Under the pieces are notes generated by a model. That model did no database searches and was not told where the DNA came from. It saw only the letters and a list, made by a program, of their open reading frames with translations. 64,000 nt of DNA. Source: Paramacrobiotus metropolitanus (lineage: Eukaryota; Tardigrada; Eutardigrada; Parachela; Macrobiotidae). Shown piece by piece: positions 22,687-34,131 of the stretch. The DNA lies in contig NW_026570255.1 of assembly GCF_019649055.1 (NCBI RefSeq), forward strand, positions 1,178,001 to 1,242,000, given 5' to 3'. Position 1 is the stretch's first letter; each line of letters starts with the position of its first letter. The translations under genes and the position numbers were made by a program.

Positions 22687-24164
22687 AAAAAAGAAATACT
22701 GAGAAAATTGAACATAAACTTAAGTTAATCATAATGCTATATTTAATGTTATGTTCAGCCACAATTTCCGGTTGCTGATAAAGTAAGATACATTTTGCAA
22801 AAATTTCTAGTTTAGTAATTCTATCGCCACATGATAAATTCAGCTGCTGATAGACGAGTTAAAATGAAGAACGGATTGCTATGCGTCGACCTTTCCCAGC
22901 TGGCCTTGAAACCCGATGAACTTTGGGTGTCGTACGCCTGAAAGATTGCCTTAATTATCGAATAAATGGCCCTGGCCGGATGAGAATGCTCGAATGTCCA
23001 GGAGAAATGAGAACTTTTTCAAGGAAGTAGCCGTTATTTCGGAGATGCCATTATTTTCTAATGATTCTTGAAGGGAGTTACTGTATTTTCACGCAGATGT
23101 GCTCCACAAATATCAGCAGTTCAAACCAAAAAACCGTGCCCGAGAACAAACATTGCACGTGCACCAACCGTGGAGCTTTTTAGTTACTCAGCACAAAATT
23201 TATTATTTAACTGAAACAGGCTTATAATAGCAGCAGAACGCATGTCATCACCACAAGATTACAATTTATTATTTGTGTATGTACGAGCTTTTTTTTAGAA
23301 TACATACACAGTCAAATGTCTTATATCCAAATCTTTAAAAATTAACTAGACCGCAGGGAACCATGCAGAATTTTAGATAAACCACCAAGAAAATCGTAAA
23401 CGTAGTTCTCCTGCACCTTGCGAGGGCATTTTTTGATAAAAAAATTTTAAACTCTAAAAACTTGAAAAAACACTTTTAGGGTTTCGATTTTTGTATATAA
23501 CTTGAGTAAAAACGATTTTTTTTCAAAATCGCTCTCGCAATTGTATTTCCATGGCTTTTCTTAATCCAAGGCATCAAGTTTGAAAATTTTGTTATATCCC
23601 CTGAATTATGAGTTAGTTTTCAAACTTCATTTGGTGCATTTTGAACGGTAGCTTTCGAAAGTTCAGGCAAGTTTACATCAGTCAAAGGAACGTTGGCTGT
23701 TCCAGCCCACCACACAAACCAAACCATAGTGACTGTTCAGACAGCCGATTGTTCGCTTCCTACCACACTTCGGTGTGATCAAAATCTATTGCCTTCGGTG
23801 TTTGCTTTCATTCCACTGATCATTGCTCGGTTTTATGGCTGTCAGTAAAACAAAGGATGTGGATCACAATTCTGCGTTCTCCATTGATTTCATCGCAGGT
23901 GCGCTAACTTACATAAGCGTTTGTAATGGTGAGCCGGGCCAGTCACTGCTTGCACCATTATTCAGTTTAGGCATCTAACTTGAAAAATTCATATTTCTTA
24001 ACCCTGCAGTTTTATAACTTTGATAATGTTGCCATCTAATAGAGCAGTCTGTAATCTATATAGCCGCTTCTTTTTGCAAAATGGCACCTTATGATTAAAG
24101 CCGAACTTGCCATGACCTTAAAACTAGCCGATGTACAGACTATCACATTTGCACTATGACAGCA
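22687..24164. other. Unannotated stretch upstream of the kelch gene
   Basis: Further 5' exons of the kelch gene would be expected here on the minus strand but none could be supported. A 26-codon plus-strand frame at about 22864-22941 looks protein-like but is too short to call. Confidence 0.35.
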
Positions 24165-24172
24165 CTGCACAT

Positions 24173-24745
24173 TAGTGTCCTGCATTGGACTGGAAAACCG
24201 AATCCAATCCGATCCAATCCATTATTTGGATCGGATTGGATCGGAGTAAGCCTTATTGAAATGGATATGGATTGGGTTTGGGATTGCGTTTAAGAATTTG
24301 GTATGGATTTGGAGTTTCGGTAGCACTCCTGAAACTCCATTATGAATAAATAAATTAAAATATTAAACCAGTTTTCTAAAAGGAGACAAATCCTTTGAGG
24401 CTCTTCTGTTAGCCAGTTTTTACTTTCTATTAAGGTGATAGAGCGCAGACCATCTCGTATTGCGGATGCCGGATACACAATACACATAGGCATTAGGTAA
24501 CAGATCCGCATTTTCCTTACAGATGCAATTGTCATATAATATATATATGCGTTAAGCCTGATAAACTTGATATCGTTTTAACATTTTAAATGACTGGATT
24601 GGATTGGATATGGATTTTTAAAAAATGAATGGACTAGATTGGATTGGTAAAAATAAAACTGAAATGGATTAGGAGTGGTTTTGGTATATTTTCAAAATTT
24701 TTGGATCGGAGTGGAGTGCGTTTTTCAGTCCATTGCAGGACACTA
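24173..24745. mobile_element. Non-autonomous hAT-type TIR element (573 bp)
   Basis: Ends are TAGTGTCCTGCATTGG and, inverted, TAGTGTCCTGCAATGG; similarity continues inward through a GGATTGGAT-rich subterminal region. The element is flanked by a perfect 8-bp target duplication CTGCACAT (24165-24172 and 24746-24753). An 8-bp duplication with TAGTG-type ends is the hAT signature. No transposase is encoded, so it must have moved using an enzyme made elsewhere. Confidence 0.85.
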
Positions 24746-25411
24746 CTGCACATGTCATGTGATGTGCAGTGCACATCACATCTGTTATATAAATAAGCTT
24801 TACCTTCTGTTGTTCCAGTGGTGGTTCCTCTAAACTAGGCTCTGAACATATTTGTATTTTGTGGGGAGATAGGCTTGAATATCTCCATCGCGGCCAGAAA
24901 TGTTCGTCTCCTCAGCTGAGTGTGTTCACATACGCCAAGAGTGGCCTAAAACTGGATAAAATAAATCATGACACTTGGTAGCACAATATTTTACATGATT
25001 GTAGGAGTTTTCAGTGATGACATTAATCACGCCTGTGTTGCTCTCAGCGTGTGCATCGCAGTGGCATGGATTGCCTTATAAACTGCTGAAAATGGGTGTG
25101 CTATTGGAATGCACGATTGTACGCCGTACCCTGCGCAGCAGCCACAGGCTCCATATGGCATATGCTCTCTCTGCGTGCTTCTTTACTTGCAAGTGCAACT
25201 GATCGTATTGGTTGCGTATAAAAGCTCATCATTCTACAGAATACAGATATAGTACTACTTGGTACAGTAAAACCTCTCGTTACATACACTTCTTTATTAA
25301 ATACACTTCTCTATAGCATACAACCTGTAAGGAACCGAATTGGCTCGCATGTTATAACCTAGGGGGGATTCTCTTTATAACATTCACCTCTTTATAAGCC
25401 TTACATACACT

Positions 25412-25462
25412 TTCCGCGGAACCGAATGCAGTTTAAGTTAAACTGCATTCGGTTCCGCGGAA
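25412..25462. repeat. Perfect palindrome with 25-bp arms
   Basis: Arms 25412-25436 and 25438-25462 are exact reverse complements around a single central G (outer part TTCCGCGGAACCG). Another perfect 15-bp-arm palindrome with a 3-nt centre (arms starting AAATTATTCTGTTCA) lies near 25666-25698. Both sit inside the 25.3-27.1 kb element. Confidence 0.85.
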
Positions 25463-25727
25463 GAACCTTTGAACAACCTCTGGTGTAGAGAACCTCTAGT
25501 GTGGAGAACCTCTAAACAACATTCAGCTCCGGTTAAATATCGCTGCATAAAGGTAGCCGGATGCAATCTGATGTTATCTTAAGATCCTGAACTAATATGG
25601 GACAACAATAACGTTGTTTGTGTAGATGTAATTACAATATGCAGAAGTGTATGGGAATAAAATTATTCTGTTCAGACTGAACAGAATAATTTAATTTTAC
25701 CACTCTTCAAGTATTAATCATACAGCT

Positions 25728-26869
25728 TAGGACAAAATGGTCGCATACCCAACATCTCCACATTCAGTACGAATGAAGCGCAGTGCAGTGTACGACTGAG
25801 TTCAAAATATCCGTTTCGTACCGGGTGGCCGAACAAAATGGCCGTCTAATTTACCAAGGTGCCCTGGCTCAGTCTACAGTCTGATTGCCAATGGGTTAAT
25901 TTTATTCGAAAGAGCAGTCTGTAGGACGTACAAAATTTATGTTAAGTAAACCTTACGTCAAGGTCTGATTTTATAGTAAATTGTTTTGGAAAACTAGGTG
26001 GAGTTTAAGGATGTCCCGGAAACGAAAATTCTAGTTTCTCTATTTTAGAACAAAAATTCCTGTTATTTATAGAAGTACATTACTTTGTGTCACATTACAA
26101 TTTTTGGAAGATAAGTTGTTCCTTGGTTTTTTACTGCTAAGAGCTATGACTTTCTTGTGACCGTGTTCGGCCAGGAAACGAGAGGGCTCAGGCCACGCAC
26201 ATGAAATTCTCGTGAAATGGGCAAGTAGCAATTTTGAAGACCAATTTCTTATGAACACTTGGAGAAAATTTTCTAAATTAAACCCGTTTTTGCAAGGCTA
26301 CCCTACCCTTTTGTCTTAGCTACCCTTATCAGCTAAACCGACATTTTTGAATGCGTCAGGTCGTGCAACAAAAAATTATAGCGAAAATGTATAAAAAAAT
26401 CAGGTAACAAACTTGCAGCTTTTTCGAAAAGTATCGAAACATTCTAACTGTATAGCACATTTGGCGCAAGGACTATGTCAACCAAGGACTATGTCAACAA
26501 ATTTTTTTTGAATGGAAAACGATGCCATTCTCTAGATAAAACAGCTGGAAAAATGTAAAAAGCTCTTACGGGAAGGAAATGCCGCAAGATTCTGAATTCT
26601 GCGAGCTGGGACACGAGAAATTTTTTTATGATTTTGGTTGGCCCCCTTGTTAACGAGCGTTTCTAAATTTTTCAAAACAAATTTTGTTTTTTCGATAGTG
26701 AATAAAATTCTCTATCGAATGAGTTTAAACTGTTAGCGATGTGGTTAACGGTTCGCGAGAAACAAGCCAAAAACGAAGACGGCCATTTTGTTCAGCCACC
26801 CGGTACAAGTGCACTGCACCGCTTGCGTACAGAATGCTGGGTATGGGGCTATGCGACCATTTAGTCCTA
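25728..26869. mobile_element. Nested element with inverted repeats of about 100 bp
   Basis: The left end, TAGGACAAAATGGTCGCAT onward to a GGGTGGCCGAACAAAATGG segment near 25825, reappears inverted at 26775-26869 with scattered differences. No transposase or clear target duplication was seen. It is interpreted as a non-autonomous TIR element inserted in the larger one. Confidence 0.6.
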
Positions 26870-27173
26870 CATTGTACACTATGATGAACTTAAAACGAAG
26901 TTTGTATTTTTTAATGTACTCCTACGTAATACAAATTTGTTATGTACTACAGATTCTTGCTAATGCCTTATGTTGCATTTATGAAATACATGTACTGCGA
27001 CGCCCCCCACCCCAAATTATAGCAGCGCCCCTGGGAGCATTTCCCCTTTATAAAACACACCCCGTTATAACATACGAAACTGATGGAACCGTGCCTGTAT
27101 TTTATAGAGAGGTTTTACTGTATTGATCGAAGCTTCGGCTGTGCATCTCACTTCAACATTGCAGTATCGAGCG

Positions 27174-27450
27174 TAGAGACCGAAAACAGTACTAAATTTT
27201 TGTACGGCTACGTACGGTTTTGCTTACGGCTCCTACGGGTACGGTACGGTTACGGCAAAAATAACCGGATTGACCGTACCGTATACCGTATACGGCAGTA
27301 CCGTATACGGCAAGCCCACTGTAAAATCGTGTTTTTGGCTTACGGTTACGGTACGGCAGTTATTTGCCGTAGTCTTTCTATACGGTTACGTACGGCAGAC
27401 CGTACAGTATGCCGTATACGGCAGTACAGTACTACTGTTTTCGGTCTCTA
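27174..27450. mobile_element. Non-autonomous hAT-type TIR element (277 bp)
   Basis: Perfect 18-bp inverted ends (TAGAGACCGAAAACAGTA) flanked by the perfect 8-bp duplication ATCGAGCG (27166-27173 and 27451-27458). The interior is built from TACGGTACGG/CCGTATACGG motifs that make much of the element self-complementary. It has the typical structure of a hAT MITE. Confidence 0.9.
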
Positions 27451-27458
27451 ATCGAGCG

Positions 27459-28233
27459 GCGTGTTGGGATTCAAGCCGATCAATTATCCCATGCCGCCAG
27501 CCAGCAGTTATGCATAGGAGCTACAATGAGCAAATTCTAAAATATCTCTGCACAGTCGCGCATTTCGGAATGTCCAGATATATTTATAGCACCCTTGAAC
27601 ACCGCATAGCGAGTTTTCCACAGAAATTTTTGCTCTGTAATTTGAACGAGCACAAGCCTCAGCTCGGAATTTGCTGGAAAGAAGTCATAGGAGAATTCGA
27701 GTATGTAATCCATACATATTTTTTTAATTTCTCACCGTTTTATAAAAACGATGCATACCGTTTTATGAAAACGGTGCTGGGTCTAAATCGGTGACCACCA
27801 AATGAAATGAATACGAAACCAATAAAGAAAATTAAAAGGATTGAAAACATGATTAATTTTAAACCTCAATTGTACAACCATTGAGGTACGATTAAGCTAC
27901 CGACAACTATGTGTTCAAGACTCGAAGACGTGGTCGGCCTTACATATGTATCTGTTACTGCAGTACTTTCGACCACCGCATGCGCGCTCCAGTCACGTCG
28001 ATACTAAATATCTGGACGGGTCCCGCGGCTGTCAGCTGTGCAGTCCCAACAAAAAAATGCTATTGCTAGTGCGTCAATAAATGCAGTTTACCTGCAGGTA
28101 ACAGCATTGTAACAGTATGTAATACAATCATTACAATGTACTCATTTATACTGCATCAAGTGCCAAAAAACGTAGTCAACTACCCGTGTTTATAAGTATA
28201 AGTGTGAGTCTTCTCTAGACAACTTCGTCTAAA
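27459..28233. other. Unannotated stretch
   Basis: No gene recognised. Small A/T-rich inverted motifs occur around 27740-27775 (ACCGTTTTATAAAAACG followed by a related copy). Confidence 0.4.
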
Positions 28234-28971
28234 GTGACCCTTTTATGTTTTTCGATTTCTTCTTGGGAATTTTTGTGGATAAATAGTGAGCCCTGCCATT
28301 TCTGGTTCGAACCAGATTGGCAGGGACAAATTGTTCATAGGAACTACAGATACACTCTCCAGTATACGAACTGCCCTCGATTCTCGCAGCATCTTTTCGT
28401 GACTTTTATTCCTCTCATTATTCCTTACTTAACTTCATACTGCTCGAGTCATACGTGGGAACCCATTCTTGCCTATCTAATGGAGTCGTCAGGACACTGG
28501 AGCCTGTGCTGCGGGAGCGACTGCATGCGCCGTGAGGGGGGACATTCTGGGGCGTCTGACTGTTGTGCTTCGAGTGAACTGGGGGCTTGCCCTTATAACG
28601 CTTCGCGTTTGACCCTTTTAACCAGTGATCTCATCAGCGCGGCATCCGGTCAACCCCTAAATCCTGCTTTTATGGTAAATGCGGCCGAAGAACGTGGATC
28701 TGTGCTGTGGAGCCTTGTTGACTTCTGGAACTCTCACTGCGCGTTGGATCGTTTCATATCATTGTTCATGTCGTTGGGGTATCGTGGAACGAACGTGGAT
28801 CTCCCAGGCTCTGGAGACGGATGGAGAGAGCGCGGATGTTTGCGGTCAGATGTTTCTGTTGTTACGCCCGAAGCAATCTGGGGGCTTGCCCTTACAACGC
28901 TCTGCGTTTGGCCCTTAACCAGCGAGCTCGTTGGTGTGGCACCTGTGGATTTTGGCTGCTTGTTTCTGTAG
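28234..28971 (+). other. Long open frame of uncertain status with an internal duplication
   Basis: A 245-codon open frame starting at ATG, rich in Ser, Leu, Cys and Trp, with no domain I recognise. A segment of about 60 bp is duplicated: GGGGGCTTGCCCTTATAACG at 28579 and GGGGGCTTGCCCTTACAACG at 28880, followed in both by a GCGTTTG-CCCTT-AACCAG block. The copies fall in different reading frames, which argues against a duplicated protein motif and for a non-coding repeat. It could be a fragment of a repeat family or a structural RNA gene. I do not call it a gene. Confidence 0.25.
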
Positions 28972-31650
28972 TTTTTTCTGTCGGTCTCTGTGTTTGCTAG
29001 GTTCGCGAATGTCGAAAAATCATCTTAATTGTCAGTTGTTTTCGCTTATGTTGGTTTGAACATTTTCATGTATGATTAGTGCCAATGAAGCACGATATAA
29101 GGGGCTGACAGAGTGGCAGTTGCTTAGGCAAGCACACCCTGTACTTGCTGCCGTCACCCGGCTGTTGTTTGACGTTCTAGCTAAACATGGCTACCGTTTC
29201 TGGGCTTTATTGACACTTTTACGGTTTATTATAAAACGATATCACACTTGAACATCTTAAAAAAACTCTGTGGTAATTTAAGCATAAAAAAATTTATTCA
29301 AAATAAGTAATTACACTATTTCGCACTTCACTCTGTACATGGGCATTATATATATTCCAGGTAAATGACAAACACGCACGTAAGAACTCCGGGTATATTA
29401 GCCATCATCATGTAGATTAAAAAATACAAGTGGAAACCATTACTTTACAGCTTTAAAAGTTACGCTTCAGTTTATAATTACAAATCCTTAAACAAACCTC
29501 ATTTTCTAAACCTACCACTCTCAACGCAGTAAACTGTGTTTTAAAAAGGAAGGCCGTCGCGAAACATTTTTGCGTAACCTTTTTCGTTGTCCGCGGCGTC
29601 CACAAACCATTTTCCGTCGAACCTAACACTGAATCTACTGACATGATTAAACGAATTTAAACCCTTTGTGTCGCTTGCCGATGCACGATACTTGCATATG
29701 ATAATGACGGATGTGCTTCTGTGTAGCATCAGTCGTACCTTGTTTGTAATCTTTATTTTGTATAACCACAAGGGCGAGGTGCAGAGGTGACTTCACCAGC
29801 AGCTGCAGCTGCTGCCGTCAGCTGACGGCACCCAGCGCATTTGATATTAGTGTTTGCTATGTTGTAATTTACTTGCCGCAGTAATATTGAAATGAAAGCA
29901 ATAATTTCGTAAACGTCCACGCAAAAGATACAACAGCGCTAAAAATTCCGAAAATAGTAAAGTGCTTGACGGCATTCTGTTATGCAACGGTTAAAGCCGA
30001 CGGTTAAGGTTATTTTAAACAGCTTTTCGGGGAAGGTCGATTAGGACGGTGAAGTTTTCGCGGCGGCAAAGGTAATGTTGAAAAAGGCAAAGTGAAAAGG
30101 CAAAGGCAAAGAAAAGGCAAAAGGTAAACTTGGCCGACCCTCAAAAACTTGCTCGCCTTCAACTCCGACAATGAGCTATCTGACCTCTGGAAGGTTCAAG
30201 CGGCCGAGTTGCTTCAGACGTGCGAACTTGTTTGGGAGTTACGGACATTATAGGCAGTTTAACGTAAAAGGAACGATAAATGTTAAATGATCGGTAATAC
30301 GGGCGAAAAGTTTTACTGGCAGAAATTTTTTACCGCGACAAGTGACACGAGTTAGCGTAGTTTTTCTCTAATTTAAACCCTTTCATATGAGCATCTGAGC
30401 GAAACAGACAGAACACAACAAAAACACAGCAGCAGACAGATCAAACCAAAAAGGGCGTATTGTGGGTCGTAATACCCGGATTCCTCGGTGCCACCGCTTC
30501 CATCCCATTCATTTGCATTTCATCGTCGCACAAGCTGCTTCGCAGCCGGCTTCGGCAGCGCCGGCGAACCTGTTGCCACGAATACCGGGTCGGATGCAGT
30601 CACTTGTGCAGTCCGACTTCTTCTTCTCACAGTCTTCTTTTTATCCCTCTTCACGCGAAACAACCAACCTTCTGACATTACAGCAGCTTCCGCCGCCCGA
30701 TTCTCCAGCGTTCTTTCCGCACCAGCCTCTACAAACAGCAAGCAGTCAATGTGGCCTGAATTTTTTCCCTTTTTACCTTTACCTGCAATCTAAAGGTCAT
30801 AAAAACAGACGACCTACCATCGTCAGAAAGGGATAGTATCACGGGTGCGATGAGAAGAAGAGACAGGATGACTGCAGCGGTGTAGACCATGGTCGATACG
30901 TTTAGCTAATCCCACGAATATAAAACTTTGGCAGTTATCACGAAACGAAGCGTTTAAAATCGTTGAATGTCAAACGGCGGGCGAACGATAGTCAAACCGA
31001 CAGTGTTTGGTGCTTAAATAGACATCTGTCAAGCGCCGACACAACTTGTCAAGGCAGGGCAAATCGGTTTTATAAAGACGCTGTCTGGAATCACGATTGC
31101 TGTTGAAATAATTCCCTAACAGACTTTTCCACGTATCTGAACTCGCTGCAGGTGTAATACCATTCACAACACTCGCACTTGTACGATTATCGTAATCGTG
31201 CTACACCGAGGCTGATTGAGAAGTCGTATGCAATGCAGTGAATTCAGCCTGGAAATATGTGGTATGTACGACGTACTGCAGTTTGCAAGGAAAATAAAAA
31301 CAATGTTTTTGTGCTTTTTTTCTCCATTTGTACGGTAAAAACAACCTTACGTCGCGTAAGGCCGATAACACTTTGCTCATGGACGCCTCTGGATATTTTT
31401 ATCTATGTATGTGGTAAACAAAAACACAGTGGTATTTCCCCGCGCAAACAACGGCGGCGCATGGTCTTTCTGTCACAAATTAGCTAATTGTTCTGCTGTC
31501 AGCCAACAACCGTTCCGCATGTAGAAAAGGTGAAAAAGACTACCTGAGACGCTGAGAGAGTAAGTTTTTATGAAGTATTCATAACTGGGGAAACGCGGCT
31601 GTATTATGCCTGATACTGGTATATGTACTGGTATATATAAACGCGCCTGT
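28972..31650. other. Unannotated stretch with short palindromes
   Basis: No gene called. Two adjacent 18-bp perfect palindromes overlap at 29797-29814 (CAGCAGCTGCAGCTGCTG) and 29813-29830 (TGCCGTCAGCTGACGGCA). Three overlapping frames at 30460-30836 are similar in length with no motif and are treated as chance. A short direct duplication of TGTATTATGCCTGATACTGG occurs at about 31599 and 31648, immediately upstream of the F-box gene. Confidence 0.4.
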
Positions 31651-31699
31651 ATTATGCCTGATACTGGTATATGTACTTCATGTGCTTTTTTGTTGACAA

Positions 31700-32928
31700 A
31701 TCAGAACGAAAAGGTTGCCGGTAAACTGCACTACATCTATCGGCGCTATGTTGAAAGATTTCCGGATGCCGAACCACCCTTGTCGGTAAGAAAAATTGCA
31801 ACGCGTGTTTATTTCCCTTTGACAAATGCGGTACGTTTTTAGGAGAAGGCTAACAGCTTCCTGAAGGAGCTGCGCATGACCGTTACGGATTCTGCTGACG
31901 AAGGAATCAAACTTCCGGCGGAATTGTGGGCGGAGGTCTTCTCCCACTTGACAACTCTAACGCAGACGGCGTTGCGCGCTGTGTGCGCCACGTGGGACCG
32001 GATCTTGGATGCGTCAGCCCTGCGTTCCAACATCTTCATCCGATATGAGACGAGCCCGGAGCGTCGATTTGGCTGCTTTCTACACCTGGCAGCGGTGTAC
32101 AAACGCCTGAACCCTGGTACGCAACGCGTTGCCCTGCGCAGCTTCGAAGACGGATCCTGGACGCTCTCTGACTACGCGATGATGGTTTTCGGTATGATCC
32201 GGTATGTGGCCGATCACCAATCCGGCATCCGGCTGCGCACCGTGCATCTACGCCGGGTTCGCTTGGATTTGATTTTTGACTGCGGGCTCGACAAAACCCA
32301 CGCTGCCGAATGCGGTCTGGCTATGACCAAGCCCAAGGTGGAATTCAAGGGTTTCTGGTGGCTGGAGGATTTCATGGCCCACTGCCGTCGTCTCCCGTGC
32401 GATACTCTCCACATAACCGACTGTCTGGTGTCACTGGTCTGGATACGAGATTCCCCTACAACAACAACAACAAGTTTCGAGCGATAACCGAGATCCACAT
32501 TCGCACCGCTCGTTTGCCGCTGGATGGCGGTTTGGACTGTGCTTTGTGGGACGCACTGGAGGCGGCGCTGCCGATGCCAGATGAGGCTGAGGAGCAGGCG
32601 CTGCGCGAGTTATTGCAGCGGCTGAAAGTGGGCGGGGATTTGAAGGAAGAAAAGACACCGAAAAGCGCCGTCACCAAGGTAATGATGACAGCTATGGTTT
32701 CTCAAAGCTCTGAATCGTCATTCTACGCATTTGAAACACGCATAGCTGAGGTTAATTTTGCAGGCGCTGTGTCAGGCGCAGTCATCGGATCCGCGTCCGT
32801 CGACGCACTACCGCGGGAAGAAGTGGTGTGTGGTCGGGCTGGAAGGTGTGCAGCTGGAGAAGTTGTCGCGCATTGCGCTGAATTTCCTCGTTCACGTGCA
32901 AAATTATGGGCTGACTAAGAAAGCATAG
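31700..32928 (+). CDS. F-box protein, paralogue 1 (multi-exon)
   Basis: Supported exons: about 31700-31785, 31843-32427, 32475-32678 and 32764-32928. The first intron (31786-31842, GTAAGA...TTTTTAG, 57 nt) and the last (32679-32763, GTAATG...TTTTGCAG) have good signals, and both keep the frame. A 47-nt GT...AG intron at 32428-32474 is inferred because the frame shifts there in the same way as in the paralogue at 62-63.8 kb. The F-box starts at LPAELWAEVFSHL and includes VCATWDRIL; leucine-rich-like segments follow, then a C-terminal block with SSDPRPSTHYRGKKW. F-box proteins recruit substrates to SCF ubiquitin ligases through SKP1. The gene start is not fixed: the paralogue has a further N-terminal region, so more 5' exons are likely. 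Confidence 0.75.
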
Positions 32929-34131
32929 TGTTCTTCGTGACAGCCTTTCCCGTTCTGTTCAACGTAAATTCTGCCAGTTGACACGGTCCCGCTGTGTCAA
33001 GCTGTAATTCCCGCTTTTCGTGCTGGCTATATAGAATTTGATAGGTTTGCTGTTTCGGTCGTTCATTCTTGTTTCATCACTTTCATTTACTGTAGTTCAT
33101 CACTTTTGATTGGTTCGGCGCATTATCGACTTTTTTATCTGGATTCTGGGCGTTCGTCAGAGATCCAGCTTTTCTTATATGAAAAACAATACTTTCGTTG
33201 ATAACATAAATGGCAAACGGTAATGACCATTAAGCGGACTGCAGCAGTCATGGCTGATGACTCTGCTATTGACGACTCTGAATGATTTTCGTTTGGTCAA
33301 AAATACAGTGTTGATTATTCCGTGGAAATCTCGGCTTGTGGTCAACTGCGGCAAAATAAACACAGTAAATGCAATTAATTAATGAAAACCTGAATAAAAC
33401 TAATTACTCTGTAACTTTTATTGCTGAAAGGTTCGTCGTTTATTGTTGTTATTTTTCTTGTGAACGTAATGCCGTTTGATAAGGAACAAATTGGTGGGAA
33501 GTTCATCGTTTTATGGCTAGCGCAACCAACGACAAAATTAATGCGAAATCCTCGCTATTTTTGCTTAAAGAGTTACTATTGCGTACATACTTTTAGGCTA
33601 TATTTTTTTTAGGCTTTTAGGCTATATTTTAGGCTTTTAGGCTATATTTTAGGCTATATTTTTTTATGACTGCGTTGTATAATGGTTAACAGCTATTAGA
33701 GATTTTTGCAGAAACAACCGGCTGCTTCGGTGCAGTACGGCCATTTCACCGGGTATTACAGTACCTGAACAACCAAAAACACATAACCAATTTTGACTTC
33801 TGCATGTTTCTGGTCCACAAGACGCTATGTGCCAGAATGCTAACCCATAACAGCATTACTAAAAAATGCTTTACCACCAAGTATTTGTTCTTCGCCTCAG
33901 ATTTGTAGGACTGCACGAACGCATACATCAGCAACAGCCACAACTGCTACACAGCATAACTGAACATCCGGATTCCAGATATCAATAACAGATTCCCGGA
34001 CCGCCCTGTACTAGCACCGAACGGCCGGCAACACATCCTTCGCCACAGACCATCATTCCAGACGGAGAGCTGCCCTCGCTTCAGCCGCTGCGGCGTGGAA
34101 CCTGTTCCGCAGTTCCATTATAACAACGCGG
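32929..34131. other. Unannotated stretch with a short tandem repeat
   Basis: No gene. Bases 33596-33664 hold a degenerate tandem repeat of AGGCTATATTTT/AGGCTTTT units. The rest is AT-rich intergenic DNA. Confidence 0.5.

Larger units (their letters stand above)
25265..27120. mobile_element. pogo/Tigger-like TIR element with a nested insertion (1,856 bp)
   Basis: Ends CAGTAAAACCTCTC and, inverted, CAGTAAAACCTCTC at 27120, flanked by TA on both sides. This matches Tc1/mariner-pogo style ends. No transposase frame is present. A second inverted-repeat element lies inside (25728-26869). The left flank holds a perfect 51-bp palindrome. The same terminal motif recurs in the 182-bp element at 45367-45548. 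Confidence 0.65.

Noticed and set aside
22864-22941. Short protein-like frame on the plus strand
   Set aside because: Only 26 codons, with no partner exon or family match.
30460-30836. Three overlapping plus-strand frames
   Set aside because: Similar length in all three frames with no motif; typical of a GC-richer stretch lacking stops by chance.
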